Shown here piece by piece: positions 1 through 7,441 of a stretch of DNA of 64,000 nt. A program made the translations under genes and the position numbers. This DNA is from Bog-473 sp035534235 (GTDB lineage: Bacteria > Actinomycetota > Acidimicrobiia > Acidimicrobiales > RAAP-2): positions 8,966 through 72,965 of the forward strand of contig DATLSH010000039.1 of NCBI GenBank assembly GCA_035534235.1, written 5' to 3'. The notes beneath the pieces are model-generated. The model worked only from the letters and a program-made list of their open reading frames with translations. It was not told where the DNA came from and searched no databases. The first letter of the stretch is position 1. Every line of letters starts with the position of its first letter.

Positions 1-841
1 GCGAATGGCCGATGACACCGACACGCTCGGCACCTTGCTCCCGCCGGAGCCAGGCGATCATCCGGCGCACATCCCAGGCTGATTGCGCCATCCCGTGCAT
101 GGAGTCGACCAGATCGATGGACATGAAACCCTCGCCCATCGCCTTTCCCTCCGAGCGTGCGCCGTGCAACGGGAGTACGACGACAGCCACATTGATCCCG
201 CGACGCGCCAGATCACCGGCACGAAATGCCCTCAAGTCCATCAGGGGCTTCGCGCCCATTCCGAATCCGTGCACACACACGAGCCAATGCTTCGATTCTT
301 CCTTGGCGCGAGAGATCCACGCATGGGAGGTGTGGTTGGCCGTATGTGAGAGCCATCGGTCGCGACCGGCTTCCTGATCGTGGGGTTCCCAAAGACTGGG
401 GTACGAAACGTGCTCATAGTTCAGGCCGAGCACTTTGCCCGCGACAATCGACACGCTCTCAGGCGCCGGAGGGGTCCGGTGATAGCTCGCAGGATTGTTG
501 AGCCACCCCTGATCGCCGAATTGACGGTGGGCGAAATTGATGTCGGCGGCCGCCTGCGCATAATCATCGCCCTGGGGGAGAAGCCGCGGGTTCCGGAAGG
601 CGGCAATGAGGACCTCGTCCAAGAGAACCTGGGCGGCCAGACCAGGGCTCGTGTGGACCGGGATGATGGTGTCATCGGCCCCTGCGCCAGCGGTCCGGGC
701 ATTGGCACGGGAGAGGAAGGCAACCGCCCGGGGACCCGCCCGCATCACCCCGACGGTGCGCGGGTCGTTGGTCACTCGCCGGGCTGCGCGCCAGACGCTT
801 CCCGCCGCGCCGGAAATTCCCGAGGGCGGGGCGACGGGCAT
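1..841 (-). CDS. alpha/beta hydrolase, partial (3' end outside window)
   Basis: Leftward gene entering the window at its left edge; 280 codons are visible from ATG at 841 (an in-frame GTG lies at 850). The protein is hydrophilic at the N-terminus, then shows an alpha/beta-hydrolase core: 'WLVCVHGFGMG' (oxyanion region) around residues 185-195, 'VVVLPLHG' about 35 residues on, and at the very edge 'GVIGHS', where S280 is the nucleophile elbow serine of a G-x-S-x-G motif. The acid and His of the triad lie outside. The long N-terminal extension resembles large esterase or dipeptidyl-peptidase-like hydrolases. The substrate is unknown. An AGGAGG lies upstream, but at long spacing, so the start is uncertain. 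Confidence 0.8.
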   Translation of the reverse strand, partial: MPVAPPSGISGAAGSVWRAARRVTNDPRTVGVMRAGPRAVAFLSRANARTAGAGADDTIIPVHTSPGLAAQVLLDEVLIAAFRNPRLLPQGDDYAQAAADINFAHRQFGDQGWLNNPASYHRTPPAPESVSIVAGKVLGLNYEHVSYPSLWEPHDQEAGRDRWLSHTANHTSHAWISRAKEESKHWLVCVHGFGMGAKPLMDLRAFRAGDLARRGINVAVVVLPLHGARSEGKAMGEGFMSIDLVDSMHGMAQSAWDVRRMIAWLRREQGAERVGVIGHS

Positions 842-980
842 TGCGCCCACACTACCCAGCGTAGAACCCCTCCTGGCAATCCGGGAACGGGGGATGTGAC
901 CTTGGAGGCGGAGTCATTTCGCCGGTCCCTGTGCCGATCGAAGTTGCCAGAGTGATGAGCTCCAATGAAGGATGGTGCCC

Positions 981-1811
981 ATGTCGCTGGCCCACCTCCC
1001 GAGTGACGCATCCGCCGAAGCGGTGGCCGAAATCGTCACCTCCGAGGGCGCAGTGATCGTCGATCGCCTGGTCCCACTCGACCTGATGGATGCCATTGCG
1101 GAGGAACTGGGGCCATACCTTGAAGGCACGAGCACCGGCCCCGATGAATTCAGCGGTTCCCGGACCCGGCGCACGGGCTCGCTCGTCGCCCGCTCTCCCT
1201 CCGCACGCCAGCTGGTCATGCACCCCCTATCGCTCGCCACCACGGGACTCTTCCTCGGCCACGCGACCAACTTCCAGCTGCATCTGACCCAGGCCATCGC
1301 CATCGGAGCAGGGGAGTCGGCGCAACCGATCCATCGGGATCAGTGGGCGTTCGACTTCTTTCCCTTCCCCCCGGGCTACGAAGTGCAGTGCAACACCATC
1401 TGGGCCCAGACCGATTTCACCGAGGCGAACGGCGCCACACGGGTTGTGCTGGGGAGCAACAAGGCTGCCGACCGCCTGTCATTCGAGCTTTCGGATACCG
1501 AGCCGGCGGAAATGTCACGAGGGTCTGCACTGTTCTATTCCGGGAGCGTGTACCACGGCGGAGGGGCAAATCTGAGCGGGGCGACCCGGATCGGACTCAA
1601 CATCACCTACACCGTGGCCTGGCTCCGCCAGGAGGAGAACCAGTACCTTTCGGTTCCCAGGGAGGTGGCGGAGACCCTCCCGACAGAACTCCTGCGACTC
1701 ATGGGCTACGACCGTGGGGCCTACGCGCTGGGGTACATAGGTGACCTTCGTGATCCCATTGAGGCAGTCCGTCCCGGTGTGGGCTCGGTCGGGTTCGCGG
1801 TTGACACCTGA
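981..1811 (+). CDS. phytanoyl-CoA dioxygenase (PhyH) family oxygenase
   Basis: Predicted Fe(II)/2-oxoglutarate-dependent oxygenase. Counting from an ATG at 972, the HxD iron motif is H121-R-D123 ('IHRDQWAF'), the distal ligand is H195 ('VYHGGG') and R206 ('TRIGLN') is placed to bind the 2-oxoglutarate carboxylate, so all expected ligands are present. I prefer the ATG at 981 because AAGG at 968-971 is then correctly spaced; the ATG at 972 overlaps the ribosome site. About 276 residues, normal for the family. It stands alone, just upstream of a GNAT/crotonase pair and a P450 cluster. The family hydroxylates acyl-CoAs or natural products; the substrate here is not readable. Confidence 0.85.
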   Translation: MSLAHLPSDASAEAVAEIVTSEGAVIVDRLVPLDLMDAIAEELGPYLEGTSTGPDEFSGSRTRRTGSLVARSPSARQLVMHPLSLATTGLFLGHATNFQLHLTQAIAIGAGESAQPIHRDQWAFDFFPFPPGYEVQCNTIWAQTDFTEANGATRVVLGSNKAADRLSFELSDTEPAEMSRGSALFYSGSVYHGGGANLSGATRIGLNITYTVAWLRQEENQYLSVPREVAETLPTELLRLMGYDRGAYALGYIGDLRDPIEAVRPGVGSVGFAVDT

Positions 1812-1848
1812 GGTGTGATGGTCTGGTCCAACCCGATGCGGAACTACC

Positions 1849-2343
1849 GTGGGTGCTGTGCCGGTGGAGATCCGCATAGCCAGAGAGAGCGATCACGACG
1901 AGCTCTTCGAGGCGTTCGAACGGATAGTCAATGCCCAAGATGGCTTCCCGCAGGACCCACCACTCACCAGGTCGGAGTTCTATGACTACTGGGTCGCCCA
2001 TTCATCAGTGGTCTCCATCGCACGGTTCAACGGGCACCTGGTGGGCGGCTACTACGTAAAGGCGAATTTCGTGGGGCGGGCCGCGCACATCGCCAATGCC
2101 GGCTACTTCGTGCTGATGCCGTACCGGGGCAACGGTGTCGGTTGGTCCATGGTGGAACACTCCATGAAGGAAGCTCGGCGCGTAGGATTCGACGCCCTGC
2201 AATTCAATTTGGTCTTTGCCTCCAATTCGGCCCGCGCCATGTACCTCAAGCTCGGATTTCAGGAAATCGGCCGGATCCCTTCAGCTGTCGATGGGGAGGA
2301 TGCGTTCATCTACTGGCGCAGCCTGGCCGACGTCGAGCCGTGA
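1849..2343 (+). CDS. GNAT-family N-acetyltransferase
   Basis: About 164-residue acetyltransferase with the GNAT fold. Motif A is visible as 'VLMPYRGNGVGWSMVEHSM' (roughly residues 87-105: beta4 followed by the Q/RxxGxG/A acetyl-CoA pyrophosphate loop), and a late motif B-like segment reads 'NSARAMYLKLGFQEIG'. The start is GTG 1849, with another in-frame GTG at 1858; neither has a strong Shine-Dalgarno. Its TGA overlaps the GTG of the downstream crotonase (GTGA), so the two are probably translationally coupled. The acceptor substrate is unknown. Confidence 0.85.
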   Translation: MGAVPVEIRIARESDHDELFEAFERIVNAQDGFPQDPPLTRSEFYDYWVAHSSVVSIARFNGHLVGGYYVKANFVGRAAHIANAGYFVLMPYRGNGVGWSMVEHSMKEARRVGFDALQFNLVFASNSARAMYLKLGFQEIGRIPSAVDGEDAFIYWRSLADVEP

Positions 2344-3092
2344 GCGATATCACGGTCGAAGCAGGCAGGGACCATGTGGCGGTTGTCTCCCTGTGCCGAC
2401 CTCCGAATAACTACTTCGACACCACATTGCTGGACGAATTGGGCGCTGCCTACGAAGAGCTCGCCGGTGGTGATTGGTGCCGGGCCATCGTCCTGACCTC
2501 CGTCGGGAGGCACTTCTGCGCGGGGCTCGACTTCGCGGCGAATGCCAGCCAGGACATCGCGGCACTGTACGGAGCAGCCCTGAGGCTCTTCGCCTCCCCG
2601 TTACCCGTCGTTGCCGCCGTCCGGGGCAGCGCCATCGGCGGGGGCTGCGGGCTGGCCCTCTCCGCTGACTTCCGCTTCGCCACGGCGCGGAGCCGATTCA
2701 GCGCGAACTTCTCCAGACTGGGCTTTCATCATGGCTTCGCCATGACCGTCACCCTCCCAGCCGTGGTCGGCCAGCAGCACGCAGCCGAACTCCTCTTCAC
2801 CGGCCGCCGTGTGGGAGGGAAGGAGGCCCTCACCATGGGTCTGTGCGACGAGCTCACCGGCGAGGATGAACTCTTGGAACGAGCCACCGCTTACGCGGGC
2901 ACGATCGCGAGCTCCGGGCCGTTGGCCGTACGCTCCATTCGCGCCACGCTCCGACGGGGAATGTTGGAGCGGGCTCGCCTTGCCATGGACCACGAATACG
3001 CCGAGCAGGAAAGGCTGCGGGTCACGGCGGACTTCGCCGAGGGGGTGCTGGCCGGCGCCGAACGCCGGGAGCCTCGGTTCTCGGGGTCATAG
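2340..3092 (+). CDS. enoyl-CoA hydratase/isomerase (crotonase) family protein, atypical active site
   Basis: 250-residue crotonase-fold protein starting at GTG 2340, inside the stop codon of the upstream acetyltransferase. The oxyanion-hole segments are present: 'HFCAGLDFA' (about 58-66) and 'AIGGGCGLAL' (98-107). The two catalytic glutamates of classical hydratases (E144 and E164 of rat mitochondrial ECH) align with G104 and F124, so simple syn-hydration of an enoyl-CoA is unlikely. Isomerase, thioesterase, decarboxylase or hydrolase chemistry on an acyl-CoA is possible within this superfamily. The C-terminal helical part is complete. Confidence 0.85.
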   Translation: MSDITVEAGRDHVAVVSLCRPPNNYFDTTLLDELGAAYEELAGGDWCRAIVLTSVGRHFCAGLDFAANASQDIAALYGAALRLFASPLPVVAAVRGSAIGGGCGLALSADFRFATARSRFSANFSRLGFHHGFAMTVTLPAVVGQQHAAELLFTGRRVGGKEALTMGLCDELTGEDELLERATAYAGTIASSGPLAVRSIRATLRRGMLERARLAMDHEYAEQERLRVTADFAEGVLAGAERREPRFSGS

Positions 3093-3210
3093 GATCCCTT
3101 GCCGGACGCCTACCCCCCCGGCCGAGCCGGGATGGCACCGCATCGCTCCGCATGATCTCCCGCTGTAGGGTGATGGCCGCAATCCACTGAACTGGCCTCA
3201 GGGGGGTCCC

Positions 3211-4425
3211 ATGCCACAGACGACGCCTGTCAGCGACTGGGCCAGAGACTTTGACGTGCTCGACCCTCGCTACGTCAATGATCCCTTCACCATTTGGGAC
3301 GACCTGAGGTCCAGTTGCCCCATCGCACATACCGATCGCCGGAAGAGCAGCTGGCTCCCGACCCGCTACGAGGATGTGACGACGATCGCCCACGACATCG
3401 AACATTTCAGCTCGCTCAAGGTGGCCGTCATTCCAGGGGACGAAGACGGGGATCCGAACGAGAATTTCGACGGGCCCAACCTTGAGTACGGCCTGCCCCC
3501 CATTTCGTCCGACCCGCCCCTACACACCTGGACCCGTCGGCTCCTCCTGCCCTGGTTCTCGCACCGGCGGGTGGACACGTATGTGCCGCTCACCCGGGGC
3601 CTCTGCCGCGGGCTGCTTGATGGATTCGCCGACACCGGGCACGCCGACGCCGCAGCGGGCTATGCCCAGCAGATACCGGTCCGGGTCATCGCCCACATCC
3701 TGGGCGTGTCCACCGACATGTCCGACACTTTCACCCTGTGGGTGCGCGACATCTTGGAGTTTGCCGACGATGCCGAGCGAAGGCAGCGAGGCGCCGAAGG
3801 GCTCCTGAACTACTTTTTGGAGCAGCTGGAGTTTCGCCGCCACAACCCGGGTGAGGACCTGATTAGCCAGCTCTTGCAGGAAGAGGTCGAGGGTGAGCCG
3901 ATTGACGATGGCATCATCCTGGGCATCGCGGCCCTGGTCCTCATTGCCGGAGTGGACACGACATGGAGCGCCATCGGATCGTCGTTGTGGCACCTGGCCA
4001 CGCACCCCGAGGACCAGAAGCGACTGGCGGCCGAGCCCGAGCTGATGCCGTTGGCCGTCGAGGAGCTCCTGCGGGCCTACTCGCCGGTGACCATGGCGCG
4101 CGTCGTGACCGAGGACGTCGAGTTTTCCGGCTGCCCAATGAAAGAGGGTGACAAGGTGCTGATGAATTTCCCGGCGGCAAACCGGGACCCCGAGGCGTTC
4201 GACCACCCCGAAGTGGTGCAGCTGGACCGCTCCCACAATCGCCACGTCGCGTTCGGCTCTGGGATCCACCGCTGCGCGGGCTCCAATCTGGCTCGCATGG
4301 AGCTACAGGTGGCACTGGAGGAGTGGCTGCACCGCATCCCCTCCTTCTCCCTGGAGCAGGGCAAGGAGATCGCCTGGGCCGGCGGCCAGGTCAGGGGCCC
4401 CCGCGTGCTCCCGGTGGTCTTCTGA
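3211..4425 (+). CDS. cytochrome P450
   Basis: 404-residue soluble bacterial class I P450. I-helix oxygen-activating motif 'AGVDTTWS' (246-253), K-helix ExxR at E285-R288, and heme-binding loop 'FGSGIHRCAGSNLA' with proximal thiolate C355. No membrane anchor. The ATG at 3211 follows a G-rich ribosome site. The gene overlaps the ferredoxin that should supply electrons (TGATG junction), but no ferredoxin reductase is seen nearby. Bacterial P450s of this length hydroxylate terpenoids, steroids, fatty acids or macrolides; the specificity cannot be read. Confidence 0.95.
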   Translation: MPQTTPVSDWARDFDVLDPRYVNDPFTIWDDLRSSCPIAHTDRRKSSWLPTRYEDVTTIAHDIEHFSSLKVAVIPGDEDGDPNENFDGPNLEYGLPPISSDPPLHTWTRRLLLPWFSHRRVDTYVPLTRGLCRGLLDGFADTGHADAAAGYAQQIPVRVIAHILGVSTDMSDTFTLWVRDILEFADDAERRQRGAEGLLNYFLEQLEFRRHNPGEDLISQLLQEEVEGEPIDDGIILGIAALVLIAGVDTTWSAIGSSLWHLATHPEDQKRLAAEPELMPLAVEELLRAYSPVTMARVVTEDVEFSGCPMKEGDKVLMNFPAANRDPEAFDHPEVVQLDRSHNRHVAFGSGIHRCAGSNLARMELQVALEEWLHRIPSFSLEQGKEIAWAGGQVRGPRVLPVVF

Positions 4426-4619
4426 TGAGGATCCGGGTGGACCCCGACAAGTGCCAGGGGCACGCCCGATGCTACGGACTGTCTCCCGAGCTCTTCGATG
4501 TCGACGACTACGGGCAGGCTTCGGTGATCGTCGACGAAGTACCGGAGGAGCTGGAGGACAAGGCGAGGCTGGCCGTGGCCAACTGCCCTGAGTACGCCAT
4601 TGAGATCCTGAGCGAATAG
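4425..4619 (+). CDS. 3Fe-4S ferredoxin (P450 redox partner)
   Basis: 64-residue ferredoxin. Cluster ligands follow the C-x2-H-x2-C ... C-P pattern: C10, H13, C16 and C54. The His at the second position is typical of actinobacterial P450-partner ferredoxins and implies a 3Fe-4S cluster. The ATG shares bases with the P450 stop (TGATG), which fixes the start and indicates coupled translation. Predicted role: delivering electrons to the upstream P450 from a reductase encoded elsewhere. Confidence 0.93.
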   Translation: MRIRVDPDKCQGHARCYGLSPELFDVDDYGQASVIVDEVPEELEDKARLAVANCPEYAIEILSE

Positions 4620-4641
4620 CGCGGTCCCATCCGGCGCGCCG

Positions 4642-5553
4642 GTGACCGACTTCTCCTTAATGCCGACCCGTGCCCCCGCCTGGTTCGACCGGGCGATTTC
4701 GGTTCCCTTCACCGACGAGTTCGTGGAGGTGGACGGGTGCTCCGTGCACTACCTGGCCTGGGGGGAGCGGGGGAAGCGAGGGCTGGTCTTCGTGCACGGT
4801 GGTGGTGCCCACGCGCACTGGTGGACCCCGGTGGCAGCCACCTTTGCCGAGGAGTTCCGTGTGGCGGCGCTCGACCTCTCCGGCCACGGCGACAGTGGAC
4901 ATCGGGAGATGTACGACCCCGAGCAGTGGACCGAGGAGGTGGTGGCCGTCGCTCGGGATGCCGGGCTGAGGGGCAACCCAGTCGTCATCGGCCACAGCAT
5001 GGGCGGCTTCATCACCATCGCCACGGCCGCCCGTCACCCCGACCACGTCAATGGCGTCATCGTCTGCGACTCACCGGTGGCCGAGCTCGACCCGGAGATC
5101 AGCGCCTTTCACCTCCGGGAGGCCTTCGGCCGGCCCAGGACCTATCCCGACGAGGAGGATGCGATCGCGCACTTCCGTACGGTGCCGGCTCAGGAGCACT
5201 ATCTCGACTACGTCGTTGAGTTCGTGGCGCGGCACTCGCTCAAGGAGGTGGGCGGGGGGTGGCAGTGGAAGTTCGACCGTAGGATCTTTGAGCAGTTCGG
5301 AGCCGGCATTCGCTCCATCGCGTCGCCGTACCTGACCGAGGTGGACTGCCGCTTGGCCCTCCTGCGCTCGGAGTGCGGGTTGGTCACGCCCGACATCGGT
5401 GCATCCATGTACGAGAAATTGGGACGGGTGACCCCGGTCATCGAAATACCCGAGGCGGGCCACCACGCCATGCTGGACCAGCCATTGCTGTTGCTGACCG
5501 CGCTCCGCACGCTCCTGGCCGACTGGGACCACTCTGAGCCTCATCGTCGCTGA
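4642..5553 (+). CDS. alpha/beta hydrolase
   Basis: 303-residue alpha/beta hydrolase. Oxyanion HGGG at 52-55 ('FVHGGGAH'), nucleophile elbow 'GHSMGG' with S119, and a catalytic His in 'EAGHHAMLD' (274/275). Starts at GTG 4642 immediately after a perfect 12-bp palindrome (CCGGCGCGCCGG). It follows the P450-ferredoxin pair by 22 bases on the same strand and is probably co-transcribed. Such hydrolases cleave esters, lactones, epoxides or C-C bonds in ring-degradation pathways; the exact reaction is unknown. Confidence 0.9.
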   Translation: MTDFSLMPTRAPAWFDRAISVPFTDEFVEVDGCSVHYLAWGERGKRGLVFVHGGGAHAHWWTPVAATFAEEFRVAALDLSGHGDSGHREMYDPEQWTEEVVAVARDAGLRGNPVVIGHSMGGFITIATAARHPDHVNGVIVCDSPVAELDPEISAFHLREAFGRPRTYPDEEDAIAHFRTVPAQEHYLDYVVEFVARHSLKEVGGGWQWKFDRRIFEQFGAGIRSIASPYLTEVDCRLALLRSECGLVTPDIGASMYEKLGRVTPVIEIPEAGHHAMLDQPLLLLTALRTLLADWDHSEPHRR

Positions 5554-5564
5554 GGCGCCGACCC

Positions 5565-6320
5565 TCAGTTCGCTGGGTTCCCTCCCGAGCGCCGGGACCC
5601 TCCGTAGGAGTCGATGGGACTCTGCAGGGAGAGCCCGCCATCACAGTTCAGCACCTGACCGGTCACCCACCCCAGGTCGTGGAGCGCCATGACGGCGGCC
5701 GCGATGTCATCAGCCTGGCCGAGCCGCCCGAGCGTGGTGCGCTCGGCCACACCCGCCAGCCATGGAGATCCCTCGGGAGACCGCCCGAGCATGGGCGTCA
5801 TGGTAACTCCGGGGGCAATGGCGTTGACCCGGATATGCCACGGCCCCCATTCGGCCGCCGCCACTTTGACCAGCATGTTGAGGGCGGCCTTGGACGCGCA
5901 GTAGGTCCCCATGTTGCGGTCGACCAGGTAGGAGCTGATGCTCGATGTGGCCACGAACGAGCCGGGCCGTCCCGCCCGGTGGAGGACCTGGGCCCAGGCG
6001 CGCAGGCACAGCCACGGCCCCCGGGCATTCGTCTGCATGACGCGGTCCCATTCCTCGGCGGTGACATCGCTGAGTAGACCGGCATGGCCGATCCCCGCGG
6101 TCACGGTGACCCGGTCCGGCACACCCCATCGATCGGTGGTGAGGCGTACGGCTTCGTCAATCTGTTCGGGATGGACGATGTCACAGGTGACGTCGCGCTC
6201 CCCGTCGACGTCCCACACCACGGTCCGAATGCTCCGCTCCCGGTACTTCGCGACCAGTGCGGAGCCGATGCCGGATCCACCCCCGATCACCACAGCCAAT
6301 GGTTGCGAGTCCGTGCTCAT
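5565..6320 (-). CDS. SDR-family oxidoreductase
   Basis: 251-residue classical short-chain dehydrogenase. The dinucleotide-binding Rossmann motif is 'GGGSGIG' (13-19), NAG-like 'TAGIG' lies near 74-78, and the catalytic residues are S126/S127, Y140 and K144 (YCASK). The C-terminal 'GQVLNCDGGLSL' is typical. Its ATG overlaps the TGA of the upstream tetR gene (ATGA), so it belongs to a two-gene leftward operon and is probably controlled by that repressor. Probable alcohol/ketone interconversion in the adjacent catabolic pathway. Confidence 0.92.
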   Translation of the reverse strand: MSTDSQPLAVVIGGGSGIGSALVAKYRERSIRTVVWDVDGERDVTCDIVHPEQIDEAVRLTTDRWGVPDRVTVTAGIGHAGLLSDVTAEEWDRVMQTNARGPWLCLRAWAQVLHRAGRPGSFVATSSISSYLVDRNMGTYCASKAALNMLVKVAAAEWGPWHIRVNAIAPGVTMTPMLGRSPEGSPWLAGVAERTTLGRLGQADDIAAAVMALHDLGWVTGQVLNCDGGLSLQSPIDSYGGSRRSGGNPAN

Positions 6321-6886
6321 GAGCCTCCATTCGGGACGAGACCTTCGAGGACCAGCTGCGACAGCACGTCAGCCATGCCGGCCACCGAGCCCGGGTGTTC
6401 CGCACTCATCCCGTTCAGTGCGGTGGTGGTGACGGCGCCCAGGAGGGCGGCGGCCACCATCCGCGGGTGGGCCACGCTGCGCAGGGAACCGTCCTGCCCT
6501 CCCTGGCGGATGAGCTGGGAGACCGGTCCGATGAAGGACGCCTCCACGCTGGCGGCGATGTCGGGGAGCCGGGCGGCGCGGCCGAGGTCGAACTGCAGAG
6601 CCCGGCTGGCCGTGGGGTAGTCGGCGAACACCTGGAGGTGGGCCGCGATCACCCGGCGCAACCGGACCGCCGACGACCCCGGGCCCGTGGCGGCCTGCAG
6701 GACCGCGCCCCGGACCAAGCTCAGCACCTTCTGGAACAGGAAGGAGAGGATCTCCTCCTTCCCGGTGAAGTAGTAGTACAGCGTGGCCTTGGGAATCCCG
6801 GTGGCTGCCGCCACGTCCTCCATCTTCGTGGAGTCCAGACCGCGTTCGGCAATCAGATCGGCCACGGCCATCAGCTTGGGCTCCAT
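6317..6886 (-). CDS. TetR-family transcriptional regulator
   Basis: 189 residues. The N-terminal TetR HTH is clear: 'TKMEDVAAATGIPKATLYYYFTGKEEIL' spans about residues 20-47; the rest is a helical ligand-binding domain. The HTH begins very close to the N-terminus, but no in-frame upstream ATG/GTG was found. First gene of a leftward operon with the SDR (4-base overlap) and divergent from the VOC/FMO genes. A 17-bp palindrome at 6940-6956 in the divergent region is the likely operator. The inducer is unknown, probably a pathway metabolite. Confidence 0.92.
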   Translation of the reverse strand: MEPKLMAVADLIAERGLDSTKMEDVAAATGIPKATLYYYFTGKEEILSFLFQKVLSLVRGAVLQAATGPGSSAVRLRRVIAAHLQVFADYPTASRALQFDLGRAARLPDIAASVEASFIGPVSQLIRQGGQDGSLRSVAHPRMVAAALLGAVTTTALNGMSAEHPGSVAGMADVLSQLVLEGLVPNGGS

Positions 6887-6939
6887 GTGCGCAGGTAGCG
6901 GTCGCAGGGTCTTCTCCTCGGCATGGGATCTGCCTTGCC

Positions 6940-6956
6940 TTAGGCTCTGAGTCTAA
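6940..6956. promoter_or_regulatory. putative TetR operator (17-bp palindrome)
   Basis: TTAGGCTC-T-GAGTCTAA: two 8-base arms around a central T, 7 of 8 arm positions symmetric. It is the only evident palindrome in the 90-base gap between the divergent tetR and VOC genes and has the size expected for a TetR dimer site. Control of both divergent units is inferred. Confidence 0.6.
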
Positions 6957-6976
6957 ACTCTCATTCGGGGAAGATT

Positions 6977-7438
6977 GTGGCCACCATCCATCATTCGGCG
7001 ATAGGCACTCGGGACATTGCGGCCAGTCTGGTCTTCTGGCGTGACGGCCTGGGCTTCGAGGTCCAGATGGACGAGAGGTTCGAAGGTGCGTGGCCGGAGC
7101 TCTTCGGTGGGGACGCCACCACACTGCGCTCCATCTTCCTGGGTGATCCGTCGGTGCCCGAGAGCGGAGTGGTCGAGTTGGTCGCCATGGAGGGCATGGT
7201 CACACCGGAGCCCGCCAGCCCGGTGCCGGCGACCGGATTCCTCCTGCTCTCGCTCTTCGCCGACCTCAATGTCGTCCTGCCCCGGTTGGCTGCCCTTGGC
7301 GTAGGTGGGAGCCCGAGTGTGATAATTGTGAGCGGGGTCCGACTCGCAGTGGTGCACGACCCCAACGGCGTCCGGGTCGAGTTGATGGACAGCCCGGCTC
7401 GCACCAAGGTCTCCCGGCTGACCGGATCGGAGGCGTAG
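6977..7438 (+). CDS. VOC-superfamily (glyoxalase/dioxygenase-like) protein
   Basis: 153 residues made of paired beta-alpha-beta-beta-beta modules. The first module begins 'IHHSAIGTRDIAASLVFWRDGLGFEV' (H5/H6 as possible metal ligand), with E67 ending the first module ('VVELVAME') and E135 in 'GVRVELMD' near the end. Starts at GTG 6977 just after GGGGAAG. It ends 3 bases before the flavin monooxygenase, so the two form an operon. The family includes lyases, epimerases and extradiol dioxygenases; the reaction is unassigned. Confidence 0.82.
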   Translation: MATIHHSAIGTRDIAASLVFWRDGLGFEVQMDERFEGAWPELFGGDATTLRSIFLGDPSVPESGVVELVAMEGMVTPEPASPVPATGFLLLSLFADLNVVLPRLAALGVGGSPSVIIVSGVRLAVVHDPNGVRVELMDSPARTKVSRLTGSEA

Positions 7439-7441
7439 CGG

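Noticed and set aside
4631..4642. Perfect palindrome CCGGCGCGCCGG before the alpha/beta hydrolase start
   Set aside because: Short all-GC palindromes are expected by chance in this composition and there is no U-run for a terminator or second copy for an operator.
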